In this document: positions 31,531-42,185 of the stretch, in pieces
Position numbering within the stretch: position 1 is the stretch's first letter
Layout of the letters: each line of letters begins with the position of its first letter
Assembly: GCF_003171515.1 (NCBI RefSeq)
Contig: NC_089395.1
Coordinates: 2,976,001-3,040,000, forward strand
From: Pyrenophora tritici-repentis
Lineage: Eukaryota > Ascomycota > Dothideomycetes > Pleosporales > Pleosporaceae
Reading direction: 5' to 3'
Length of the DNA: 64,000 bases
Position numbers and translations under genes: made by a program
The notes under the pieces: generated by a model
What the model saw: only the letters and a program-made list of their open reading frames with translations
Databases searched by the model: none
What the model was told of the DNA's origin: nothing

Positions 31531-31885
31531 GCGTACCTCCCACAGACAGAGCCGTAGACAGACACAGACAATACACACTTGATCCCATCCATAAAAAATC
31601 TGACAAGACACAAGATCCATCTCATCTTAAAGTAGACCAGCGCCATAGATCGTACGCGCCACCTAGCTAATTCTAAGTTAAAGTATAGACTCTACTTCGA
31701 GCTACTGCACTAAAAGATCACTAAATACCACCTTAAGGCTCAAGATATATATAATATAGATGAGAAGGGCTTCTTAATTAGCTTAATAGGCAGAAGCAAG
31801 AGGATATTTAGTAGGCGTTAATAGGAGAAGAAGGAGGTTCGAGCACCTCTCTAGGATAGATCACGTGAGTTTCTGACAATCCTGG

Positions 31886-32074
31886 TGTCAGATTTTTATG
31901 GATGGGATCAAGTGTGTATTCTCTGTGTCTGTCTACGGCTCTGTCTGTGGGAGGTGGCCTCGCCTCGGGCTTGGCAGTGCTAAGTCCCGGCGCTAGCCCT
32001 GGTTTGGGGGTCTCATGTCCTTCCCCAACCACCATCGGCTCGATCATGGAGCAAAACCTCGCCTCAATCTGACA
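31886..32074 (-). repeat. 3' LTR of the truncated Copia
   Basis: This 189-bp LTR starts TGTCAGATTGAGGCG and ends AATCTGACA on the minus strand. The purine run GCTGAGGGGGTG (32075-32086) directly precedes it in element orientation and serves as polypurine tract. It is nearly identical to the split solo LTR at 25568-31605. Confidence 0.88.
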
Positions 32075-32140
32075 CACCCCCTCAGCTCGGCGCTCCTCGG
32101 CAGCCTGAGGTGGAGTGGTCTTTGCGACATTCATACCGGA

Positions 32141-34071
32141 CTATATAACAAGACTTTCCATCTTCTCCAGAATTTCCTCTGGATCTGCTTCCTCTACGTC
32201 TCGTTCCTTCACTTCAACCAGTCCGACCTGCGTCAAGAACTGGGGCCAGTTGTTGGCAGGCAGGGTCTTCGTGAAACCATCGGCGAGCATTTCGCCAGAC
32301 GGTACATACACGACTCTGATAGACTTTCGCTTTGCCTCTTGCCTCAGCCAGTGATTGTGGATGTCCACGTGACGGAGTTTCGTCGTCAGCTGAGAGATCT
32401 CCTCGTTGATCAGCCGGATCGTCTGCGTATTATCGCACTGTATCGTAATTGTCTTCTCCGTCAACTCTACCCGAAGCTCCTCTAGCAGCATCCGCACAAA
32501 CATGGACTCCTTAGCCACTTGCGATAGCGCGAGGAGTTCTGCTTCGGTCGTAGATGTCGTGATGGTATCTTGTTTGTTCGCCCTCCATGCGATCAGTCCT
32601 CCAAATAGCTTGATAACGTACCCTTGGGAGCTCTTGCGATCCGCGGTGTTGTCCGCAAAGGATGCATCGCTAGCTACTACCAATTGGTCGTCTCCTCCGA
32701 ATGATAAGGATAGAAGCTTGGTTGACTCCAGGTACAACAGCACTCGGTCAGCGGCTTCTTGATGTAGTGGACCAGGGTTTGTGAGGAACCGGGCGAGTCG
32801 TGATACTGGGAATGCGACATCGGGTCGGGTGTTGACGGCGGCGAAGAGTAACGATCCAATCTTGCGTTGATACAAGTTAATCTCTCCAGGAGTCGCCAAA
32901 CCCTCACGTGCAACTAGTTCGACTCTAGCCATTGGTGTGTTGTGTCGTTGGTCCTTGTTCGTTGCCAGCCGTGCAATCTTCTCAACATAAGCTTTCTGTG
33001 ACAGCCAGATCTTTCGCTTCTCTCGGTCCCGTATAACTTCTACTCCTAAAAACCACTGCAAATCCTTTCCTCCGGTCAGGTTGTATCGCTGTTTCAGTTC
33101 CTCTTCCACTTTCCGAGCTACTTCCGCGTGCCGTTTCGAAGAGGCAAGGATAATGTCATCAACATAAAAGAAGATGAACACTCCGTCTCGGATCATGCAG
33201 CAAGGTTCGTGGGGAACTGGCGAGAACCCGATTTCTAGAAGGAAGGCAGTGAAGTGTCTTTGCCAGAGCAATGGCGAGATCCGTAGGCCGTACAGCGCTT
33301 TGTTTAGTTGCAGTATTGTTCCCTGCTTCCTGTATCCTGGGGGCATCCGCATGTACACTGTTCGATCAATATCTGCGTTGACGAAGGCGTTCGATACGTC
33401 GTATTGCTTCAGCTCTAGGTCAAACCGGGCCGCAATCGACACTAGCATCCGAAACGATCTTCCGGCCAGTGTAGCAGCGTAGGTTTCTTGTGCGGTGACA
33501 TTTCGTTGCTGGTCTCCACGCACTACCAATCGCGCCTTACACTTCTGGAATCGATGGTGCTTGTCAAATTTGTAGGTGTATACCCACATTGAGTCCAGTA
33601 CCTGCTGGTCGGTCTTCCGAGCCGTCTTCGCCGGGACCTCTGACCAGGATCTGGTTTCCTTGTGGCTATGGAGATGTGTAATCTCAGCCTCTTTGAAAAA
33701 ATAGAACAACTCGTGATCCTCTCGCAGGCCGTTCGCTTGGGGAGGCGGTGGCAGCTGGCTGCGATGAGGCTTCTTGCCGTTTCGCATCATACGCTCAAGC
33801 TTTGCCTTGTCCAGTCGCTCTCCTGCCAAGTTTTGAACGTTTCCTGCCTTGGTGCCTGCCATAAAGGCGGCTGCCCATGGCTCCTTCAACATCCTGTGTT
33901 CCGGATGGAGGATACCACTCGCGAGACCTTGTTTGCCGTAGCTAGTGTCAAGACCTTGTTTCCCGTAGGCAGTCTCTTCGGATTGTAGGCCGTAGCCTCC
34001 GGCATCGCATTGTTCGCGTGGAACGCCTGCGGATAGACCATGTTCGCGCTGTGCGCCAGTCTGTACACCAT
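32141..34071 (-). pseudogene. Copia Pol fragment (reverse transcriptase-RNase H)
   Basis: The frame from 33892 to 32141 encodes 583 residues that cover a Ty1/Copia reverse transcriptase (VYTYKFDKHHRFQKCKARLV, YDVSNAFVNADID, LYGLRISPLLW, catalytic FFYVDDIILAS) and RNase H (VVASDASFADN, TTSTTEAELLAL, KLRHVDIHNHWLR, LADGFTKTLP). Upstream coding (HPEHRMLKEPWAAAF) continues towards 33930 before the frame becomes unclear near the hAT-2A junction. The visible part has no internal stop. Lack of integrase and gag makes it non-autonomous. Confidence 0.88.
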
Positions 34072-34334
34072 GCAGTGATCGGAATGGTCTGGTCTGACTT
34101 GGTCTTGGTCTGGTCTAGACCGCCAAGACTTGGTCTGGTCTGGCGATTTTTTGAGACCGTGGTCGGACCGGTCTAGATGATCGGACCGGTCCGGCTATAA
34201 ATAGGTCCACGTGACTAGATCTTAGACTAATCTAGCCAGAAAATTTAGCACAATATGAGTCATTAAGATCAAGGTAAGTCTTCTACTTACATAGAACAAT
34301 CAAGTCCTTAACAACCTACTTATATACTATTGTT

Positions 34335-36798
34335 ATGGAGCCTTCAACACCAACCTCACCGTCCCCATCGAATATTATAAGACTAGATTTAACGTCTCTT
34401 ACTCCATCTCCTATCCCCACGTCATCACCCACCCCTATACTATCACCCACTCCTATTCAATATCACGAATCTCCAGATGAGTTCGTGCAGGGCGGTATCA
34501 CGTACGTGAAACGTGCAATAATTGCAAGGAAGGATTTCCGTCAAGGTACATCACACATCTGGAAGTACGGACTCCAATACATTCGAGATAGCGATAAGAA
34601 AGAGGTGTATTACTGCCATGAGTGCAGGGTTGGGAAGAGCAAGCAAGAGTTGTTTGTCATCAATGGCACTTCTAGGATCCGGAATCACCTGGAACAGAAG
34701 CACCAGATTGATCCCCAGAGTGGCATCAAGCGAAAGGGTTCTGTACGGAAGTCTATAATCGACCAGCAAAAGGATGGGGCTGCTTCCAGCATCTTTTTCT
34801 GGAAGGAGTCAGTAGAGAACAGAGATGTCAACAAGCAAGTCAAGCTGGCTTGATTCTTATCGATTGCAGATCACAGACAATATAGAGGCTCGTGCACAGT
34901 GGCACGTCCCAGAGAATGGTCTGTGATCTGCAATCGATAAGAATCAAGCCAGCTTGACTTGCTTGTTGACATCTCTGGTAGAGAAGTTTAAAGAGCTTCT
35001 AATTCGTTGGATTGTGTACTGCCATATCGCCTTCTTTCAATTAGAGAACCAGTACTTTCGTGAACTACTCCTCTTTTTAAATCCGGCACTACTCAACCAC
35101 CTCCCGAAGGCTGCGAAGACTATCCGAAGCTGGGTAATGAATGCATTCATATCGAAGAAGCAACAGCTTAGGGAGGACCTACACCATTCACGGAGTAGGA
35201 TCTCTATCTCCTTTGATCTCTGGACTTCACCAAACCCTTACGCTATCCTAGGCGTCGTCGCTATGTGGATTGATACTACCGGCATGCGACGTGTTACCGC
35301 TTTAGGTATGCGACGTATATACGGCGAACATACTGGAGAGAATCTTGGATCGGTGGTCCTTGAATTGCTGGAAGAATACGACATTAGCGGAGATCAGATT
35401 GGATACTTTATGCTGGATAATGCCTCGGCAAATGATACCGCTGTTGAGTTTATACTCAAGGATCTCTGCCCATGGATGAAGTCAAAACAACGTCGTCATC
35501 GCCGGCTGCGTTGCTTGGGCCATGTCATCAACCTCTGTTGCCAGGCGTTCCTTATGGGGCGAAACTGTGAGAAGTATCTTGCGAAGCTGGAGAAGCATCA
35601 TCAACGTGGCGACTATACGAAGGTGGAAGAGCTCTGGAAGAAGTTCGGATGTTTGGGTCGTCTTCACAACCTGGTGCGATACATCAGGCTTACTCCACAA
35701 CGGCGTGAGGAGTTTGCTACAATTATTATCGGCGGAGATCTTTCGCAATTCGACGGGCTTGAGCTTATCCAGAACAACTCGACCCGCTGGAACTCATGGT
35801 TTTATTCGATTACACGTGCATTAAATGTTCGAGAACGTTTAGAGCTCTTCTCGGCTCGTCATGTACCTGGAAAGGGCTCCGTAGGGATCGCGAACTTTAA
35901 GCTTGATGGACAGCACTGGTTTGAGCTTGAAAAGATTGAACTCGCTCTCAAAGACTTCTATGCTGCAACTTTGCTTTCTGAAGGTAAGAAGACGTCACTT
36001 GCGGACTGGTTTTCAACTTTGGACTGCCTTCTCCGGGAGATAAGCGAGACGAAGGATCACTACCACGACATCCACACTGAGGACGATAACAACTTTACAT
36101 GGAAGTACCTTCAAGGCTGCGCTGATGCTGCTTGGTTAAAGTGCGTTGAGTACTATAACAATCAGCAGCTGAATTGGCAAAATCGATTCCCTGAAGATAC
36201 TGACCTTCCACCGGCATATTATGCGGCTCAAATCCTTGATCCATATCGCAAGTGGGGATGGTTCAGGCAAGAGTGGGTTCTTCATGGCGACGAAGAGAAG
36301 AAGAGGTGGTTTGAAAACGCACAATTAGCGGTGAAGCATCTCTGGGAGACAGAGTATAAGGGAAGGTACCCTGTCGAGATGCTGCCACCACCAGCCAGGA
36401 AGGAGAGAGATCCTGACCCAGCATTTGATCGCCAGCGGGAACATAAGCGCATTCGAATAGACGCTCCAGTTTCTACAACTGATTTGTATGAACAATACAT
36501 CTCTACTGACCGGCTTCATAACGAAGAGGCAGGTTGCAATGAGGCTATTGCGTACTGGCTATCTCGCTACGACTCCCAACGAGATCTCGCTCGCTTCGCT
36601 CTAGACATGTTTGCGATCTCGCCTATGTCGGATGAATGCGAACGTCTTTTTAGTAGCGCGAAGCTTACTATCGTCGATCGCCGTGGTAGGCTGAAGGCAG
36701 ATATTATAGAAGCGTGCGAGTGTCTCCGGGCCTGGTATGGAAAGCCCCAAGCTGAGGGGAACAGCGATATCGAGGATAGTGAGAACGAAGACGACTAG
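34335..36798 (+). pseudogene. hAT-2A transposase, interrupted by a MITE
   Basis: The N-terminal 161 residues match copy C, including the BED finger (YYCHECRVGK ... HLEQKHQID). The frame then runs into the MITE at 34820 and stops at 34853. Downstream, the rest from VEKFKELLIRWIVY to the end at 36798 is intact and matches copy C by eye. Excising the MITE with one copy of its duplication would restore the full 765-residue frame. Confidence 0.9.
34820..34978. mobile_element. 159-bp hAT-type MITE with 59-bp inverted repeats
   Basis: It starts CAGAGATGTCAACAAGCAAG and ends in the exact reverse complement. The inverted repeats are 59 bp and perfect by eye around a 41-bp loop. An 8-bp duplication GTAGAGAA lies on both sides (34812-34819 and 34979-34986). 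Confidence 0.92.
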
Positions 36799-36969
36799 AT
36801 TGACAGTCAGTAGTAAAACACATTTCCTCGGCTTCCTTCTTTGCTTCAGCCTCATTCTTGGCGGTCTTGTTGGTCGGACCGGTCTGGTCGGACCGGTCCT
36901 TATGTAAGCACCTGGTCTGGTCTGGTCTGTACCCTCAGACCAGACCAGACCAGACCATTCCGATCACTG

Positions 36970-37322
36970 CAGAGGGGGATATCGGGCAAAGCGAGAGCAG
37001 CGGAGAAGGCGAGAGGAGCAAGGACGGCAGGGATAGTAGAAATAGCAAGAGTAGTAAGAGTAGTAAGAGTAGTAAGAGTAGTAAGAGTAGTAAGAGTAGT
37101 AAGAGTAGCAAGAGTAGCAAGAGGAGGATGTGTAACCGCGAGGATAGAGGCAATGAAGGTAATTAAGGTAATTGCGATAATTGCAGGGTTAGTAAGAGCA
37201 ACAAGGGCAACACAAGAAAGGCGCGAACGGCAAGGGAATTAACAATTAAGTTAATTATAGCGATTGCAAAGACGGCGGGAACAGCGAGGATATTAAGGGC
37301 AGTAAGGGTAGCAAGGACAGCG
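36970..37322. repeat. Purine-rich spacer between hAT-2A and hAT-2B
   Basis: The spacer is dominated by G/A on the plus strand and includes a pure run of AGTAAG-type hexamers at about 37045-37110. It resembles the low-complexity block that continues at 40054 and was probably contiguous with it before copy B inserted. Confidence 0.7.
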
Positions 37323-40053
37323 CAGTGATCGGAATGGTCTGGTCTGGTCTGGTCTGAGGGTACAGACCAGACCAGACCAGGTGCTTACATAAGGACCGGT
37401 CCGACCAGACCGGTCCGACCAACAAGACCGCCAAGAATGAGGCTGAAGCAAAGAAGGAAGCCGAGGAAATGTGTTTTACTACTGACTGTCAATCTAGTCG
37501 TCTTCGTTCTCACTATCCTCGATATCGCTGTTCCCCTCAGCTTGGGGCTTTCCATACCAGGCCCGGAGACACTCGCACGCTTCTATAATATCTGCCTTCA
37601 GCCTACCACGGCGATCGACGATAGTAAGCTTCGCGCTACTAAAAAGACGTTCGCATTCATCCGACATAGGCGAGATCGCAAACATGTCTAGAGCGAAGCG
37701 AGCGAGATCTCGTTGGGAGTCGTAGCGAGATAGCCAGTACGCAATAGCCTCATTGCAACCTGCCTCTTCGTTATGAAGCCGGTCAGTAGAGATGTATTGT
37801 TCATACAAATCAGTTGTAGAAACTGGAGCGTCTATTCGAATGCGCTTATGTTCCCGCTGGCGATCAAATGCTGGGTCAGGATCTCTCTCCTTCCTGGCTG
37901 GTGGTGGCAGCATCTCGACAGGGTACCTTCCCTTATACTCTGTCTCCCAGAGATGCTTCACCGCTAATTGTGCGTTTTCAAACCACCTCTTCTTCTCTTC
38001 GTCGCCATGAAGAACCCACTCTTGCCTGAACCATCCCCACTTGCGATATGGATCAAGGATTTGAGCCGCATAATATGCCGGTGGAAGGTCAGTATCTTCA
38101 GGGAATCGATTTTGCCAATTCAGCTGCTGATTGTTATAGTACTCAACGCACTTTAACCAAGCAGCATCAGCGCAGCCTTGAAGGTACTTCCATGTAAAGT
38201 TGTTATCGTCCTCAGTGTGGATGTCGTGGTAGTGATCCTTCGTCTCGCTTATCTCCCGGAGAAGGCAGTCCAAAGTTGAAAACCAGTCCGCAAGTGACGT
38301 CTTCTTACCTTCAGAAAGCAAAGTTGCAGCATAGAAGTCTTTGAGAGCGAGTTCAATCTTTTCAAGCTCAAACCAGTGCTGTCCATCAAGCTTAAAGTTC
38401 GCGATCCCTACGGAGCCCTTTCCAGGTACATGACGAGCCGAGAAGAGCTCTAAACGTTCTCGAACATTTAATGCACGTGTAATCGAATAAAACCATGAGT
38501 TCCAGCGGGTCGAGTTGTTCTGGATAAGCTCAAGCCCGTCGAATTGCGAAAGATCTCCGCCGATAATAATTGTAGCAAACTCCTCACGCCGTTGTGGAGT
38601 AAGCCTGATGTATCGCACCAGGTTGTGAAGACGACCCAAACATCCGAACTTCTTCCAGAGCTCTTCCACCTTCGTATAGTCGCCACGTTGATGATGCTTC
38701 TCCAGCTTCGCAAGATACTTCTCACAGTTTCGCCCCATAAGGAACGCCTGGCAACAGAGGTTGATGACATGGCCCAAGCAACGCAGCCGGCGATGACGAC
38801 GTTGTTTTGACTTCATCCATGGGCAGAGATCCTTGAGTATAAACTCAACAGCGGTATCATTTGCCGAGGCATTATCCAGCATAAAGTATCCAATCTGATC
38901 TCCGCTAATGTCGTATTCTTCCAGCAATTCAAGGACCACCGATCCAAGATTCTCTCCAGTATGTTCGCCGTATATACGTCGCATACCTAAAGCGGTAACA
39001 CGTCGCATGCCGGTAGTATCAATCCACATAGCGACGACGCCTAGGATAGCGTAAGGGTTTGGTGAAGTCCAGAGATCAAAGGAGATAGAGATCCTACTCC
39101 GTGAATGGTGTAGGTCCTCCCTAAGCTGTTGCTTCTTCGATATGAATGCATTCATTACCCAGCTTCGGATAGTCTTCGCAGCCTTCGGGAGGTGGTTGAG
39201 TAGTGCCGGATTTAAAAAGAGGAGTAGTTCACGAAAGTACTGGTTCTCTAATTGAAAGAAGGCGATATGGCAGTACACAATCCAACGAATTAGAAGCTCT
39301 TTAAACTTCTCTACTGACTCCTTCTAGAAAAAGGTGCTGGAAGCAGCCCCATCCTTTTGCTGGTCGATTATAGACTTCCGTACAGAACCCTTTCGCTTGA
39401 TGCCACTCTGGGGATCAATCTGGTGCTTCTGTTCCAGGTGATTCCGGATCCTAGAAGTGCCATTGATGACAAACAACTCTTGCTTGCTCTTCCCAACCCT
39501 GCACTCATGGCAGTAATACACCTCTTTCTTATCGCTATCTCGAATGTATTGGAGTCCGTACTTCCAGATGTGTGATGTACCTTGACGGAAATCCTTCCTT
39601 GCAATTATTGCACGTTTCACGTACGTGATACCGCCCTGCACGAACTCATCTGGAGATTCGTGATATTGAATAGGAGTGGGTGATAGTATAGGGGTGGGTG
39701 ATGACGTGGGGATAGGAGATGGAGTAAGAGACGTTAAATCTAGTCTTATAATATTCGATGGGGACGGTGAGGTTGGTGTTGAAGGCTCCATAACAATAGT
39801 ATATAAGTAGGTTGTTAAGGACTTGATTGTTCTATGTAAGTAGAAGACTTACCTTGATCTTAATGACTCATATTGTGCTAAATTTTCTGGCTAGATTAGT
39901 CTAAGATCTAGTCACGTGGACCTATTTATAGCCGGACCGGTCCGATCATCTAGACCGGTCCGACCACGGTCTCAAAAAATCGCCAGACCAGACCAAGTCT
40001 TGGCGGTCTAGACCAGACCAAGACCAAGTCAGACCAGACCATTCCGATCACTG
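37323..40053 (-). mobile_element. hAT-2 copy B
   Basis: This 2,731-bp copy has the same inverted repeats as A and C and a perfect 8-bp duplication GGACAGCG (37315-37322 and 40054-40061). It is in opposite orientation to copy A. Confidence 0.93.
37494..39791 (-). pseudogene. hAT-2B transposase with one nonsense codon
   Basis: It matches copy C except for two visible substitutions close together. TTC TGG becomes TTC TAG (stop at 39324-39326), and a neighbouring ATC codon becomes ACC. The stop splits the 765-residue enzyme into a 155-residue BED-finger fragment and the about 600-residue catalytic part. Downstream ATGs could still give the catalytic part, but without the finger. Confidence 0.9.
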
Positions 40054-42185
40054 GGACAGCGCAAGCAGCGAGGACAACGAGGACAGCGAGGACAGTGAAA
40101 GTAGGAGAGTAGCAGTAGCAATAGCAGTAGCCGGAGGTGTATATAAGGTGTAGGAGGTAAGAGGTAGAAGTAAGGATATTATAAGCAGCAAGGATAGCAG
40201 GGGCAGAAGCGGCAACAGGTGCAGGGGTAGTAGGAGTAGTAATAAGAATATTAAGAGCAGTGCAAGTTATAAGGACAGGGGACAAAGTAAGGACAGCAGA
40301 GATAGTAAGAGTATCAGGAGCAGGGAGAGCAGAAGCCGTAGGATTAATAGCGAAGATATTAAGAGCAGCAAGGAAATCGAAAGCAGCGAGGGTAGTAGGA
40401 GCAGCGACAAGATGAGGCGTAGCGGCCGCCGAAACCGCAGTTACCGCAGGTGGAGGAGGCGTAGGAGGTAAGGGGCAGAAGAGAGCAGCACAGTCCGCAA
40501 CAATCAATTAAGTGGGTCCTAGAAGGTTCAGATTGGATTGATTGATTACCGCTTTAAGCCTAGTAGTTACCTATAGGAGTTTAAGCCCTACCTAGATAGG
40601 TAAGTGGGTCTAGGAGAGTGACCGGATTGAATTGATTGTTGCGGAGTCTAGAGAGCAGTAGAGACAGCGGGAACAGCGGGGAAAGGGAGAGCAGCAAGAA
40701 GGACGGGGATAGTAGAGATAGAGGAAGTGGCGAGAGCAGAAGCAGTAATAGGGAGGATTGCGGAATGCGGAGGAGTAAGAGCGGCAGGAGTAAGAGTAGC
40801 AAGAGCAGGACGTAGAAGTAAGAGCCGTAGGAGCAGGAGCAGTAAGAATAGCAGGAGTAGCAAGGGTAGGAGCTTTAAAGGCGGCAGCAACGAGGGTGTT
40901 ACAAGCAGCGAAAATAGTAGGAGCAGGGAGAGCGGTCGCAGTGAGGATAGCGATAGAAGCGAGGTTGGCGACAGCAGGGACAGTAGTAGTAGCAAGAATA
41001 GCGAGAGTAGCGAGAGCAATAGCAGTGAGAGCTAGAGCATTAAGAGTAGCAGCAATAAGAGCAGTAACCGTAGGAGTAGGCGCATTAAGAGTAAAAGCTG
41101 CAGGAGTAAGAGCAGTAAGGGCGGAAATAGTAGGAGCGTAATTAGCGAGAGCAGGAGCAGCGAGGACAGCAGGAGCAGCTGGAATGGCGAGAGCAGCAAG
41201 GACGGAGTGGATAGCAAGAATAGGAAGCGTAGGGGCCGCAGTGGCGATATTTGTAGAAGCGGCAGTAAACACAGGTGTAGTAGTAGCCGTAGGAGTAATA
41301 ACGAGCATGTTAAAAGCAGCAAGGACGGCAGGAACAGCGGGAGTTGCAATAGTAGAACCCGTAACCGTAATTGAATAGACAGTAAGAGTGATAGTCGCGA
41401 TAGAAGGAAAAGCTACAAGAATAGCAGCCGTAGCCGTGGTAGAAGCAAGAGTAATTATAATAGAGGCAAAGATAGTAACAGTAGTAAGAGTAATAAGCAC
41501 AGTAAGGGTACGGTAAGAGCAAAAGTTTAAAGAAGAGTTATTTATAATAAAAATAAGTATGCAGGTATAAAGCAAAGAAAAGAAAGATTCGAAAAGAGAG
41601 AGTACAAAGTGGGTGAGATTCATAATCGATAGATAAGGTAGGTAAAACAGGTATAGTTTGTAGTATAGATTAGATAGTGTTTGAGAAAGAAATCAAGCAT
41701 AGAATCAAGTAGGATTCAAGGATTAGGATTGTAGTAGAAGACAGAGAAAGTTGTTAGGAATACATTAATAAGAAGATAGAAGAAAAGATTAAGTTTATAT
41801 AAAAGTAGAGTAATAAGAAGAAGATATAAATAAAAAAGATATAAGAGATTATGTTTCAATAATATTAAAAAGAGATGTTAGAAAAGAAAGAAGAATAAAA
41901 AAAACCCGATATAATTTAAGAGGAGTATAGTAGAGGGAATAGAAGATAGGTAGAAGAAGAAAGAGAGAGAAAGATAAGGAAGTTTATAGAGAAGGACATA
42001 AGAAGCAAAAGATAAAGAGAAAGAAGGAGAAGTAAAGAAAATAGAAAGAGAAGTAAAGAAAAATATAGAGCAAGTAAAGAGAGAGTAGCAAGAACAGCAG
42101 TAGTAATAAGGATAAGGATAGAGTTAAGGTACAGTACAATAATGCATAGTGGGTATTTAAGCAACAGTAGTAAGACGAGGCAGGC
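40054..42185. repeat. Long purine-strand low-complexity block
   Basis: About 2.1 kb of strongly strand-asymmetric, A/G-rich sequence has a loose 3- and 6-base rhythm (AGCAGG, GTAGAA, GAGGAC and variants). It first has GC-rich then A-rich flavour. Long open frames on both strands reflect the lack of stops in such sequence, not genes. MITE copy 2 interrupts it. Confidence 0.75.
40489..40650. mobile_element. 162-bp hAT-type MITE, copy 2
   Basis: It is identical by eye to the copies at 15365 and 63257. The flanking duplication is GAGAGCAG (40481-40488 and 40651-40658). Confidence 0.92.

Larger units (their letters stand above)
25696..31535 (+). mobile_element. hAT-1: 5.84-kb hAT element carrying a histone H3-like gene
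   Basis: The terminal inverted repeats are TACGCTGGCAAATGGGT and its reverse complement. They are flanked by perfect 8-bp duplications CCTCCCAC (25688-25695 and 31536-31543), which is diagnostic for hAT. Inside are a histone H3-like gene (-), an unrecognised acidic-tailed protein (+) and the transposase (+). All three reconstruct as open, spliced frames, so the element may be autonomous. Subterminal zones are rich in GGGTTGGG/CCCAACCC. Confidence 0.9.
25568..31605 (+). repeat. Copia solo LTR, itself interrupted by hAT-1
   Basis: The two halves (25568-25695 and 31544-31605) together make one about 190-bp LTR starting TGTCAGATTGAGGCG and ending AATCTGACA. It is the same family as the LTR at 31886-32074 but opposite in orientation. 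The duplication AGACA flanks it (25563-25567 and 31606-31610), which shows a solo LTR left after recombination. Confidence 0.85.
25245..31820 (+). pseudogene. Fot1/pogo transposase relic, split by LTR and hAT insertions
   Basis: The N-terminal part (25245-25567) encodes MDPIQAAIAAFESRELG, a helix-turn-helix (KIAAKYNIDRSTLSRRHQGS) and a CENP-B-like second DNA-binding part (GLPPTREIIRNF), with stops at 25376, 25402 and in ESxVTRF that fit CAA/CAG to TAA/TAG changes. The catalytic region resumes on the far side at about 31660-31820 (KYRLYFELLH, IYNIDEKGFLISLIGRSKRI). The two parts are separated by a Copia solo LTR carrying the hAT-1 element. A second Copia, beginning at 31886, cuts off the rest. 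Confidence 0.75.
31886..34072 (-). mobile_element. Copia element, 5' truncated by hAT-2A
   Basis: The 3' LTR (31886-32074), polypurine tract and the 3' part of pol are present on the minus strand. The integrase, protease, gag and 5' LTR are missing because hAT-2A begins at 34073. The LTR lies next to CCTGG (31881-31885), but the matching duplication is lost. It inserted into the Fot1/pogo relic. Confidence 0.85.
34073..36969 (+). mobile_element. hAT-2 copy A
   Basis: The inverted repeats begin CAGTGATCGGAATGGTCTGG and are followed by subterminal arrays of GGTCTGGTC and GGACCGGTCC. The flanking octamers ACACCATG and CAGAGGGG do not match, unlike those of copies B and C. A 159-bp MITE with its own 8-bp duplication interrupts the transposase. 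Otherwise the copy is nearly identical to copies B and C. Confidence 0.9.

Noticed and set aside
34073..36969. An 8-bp duplication around hAT-2A
   Set aside because: The octamers ACACCATG and CAGAGGGG do not match in either direction, so I list the copy as rearranged rather than force a duplication.
36841..37242. Frame of 133 residues across the hAT-2A right end
   Set aside because: It crosses the terminal inverted repeat into the repeat spacer and is a composition artefact.
40610..41623. Open frame of 337 residues on the minus strand, rich in Leu, Ala, Thr and Pro
   Set aside because: It lies in the purine-rich low-complexity block where stops are rare on both strands. Its composition simply mirrors the repeat, it has no domain, and a MITE borders it.
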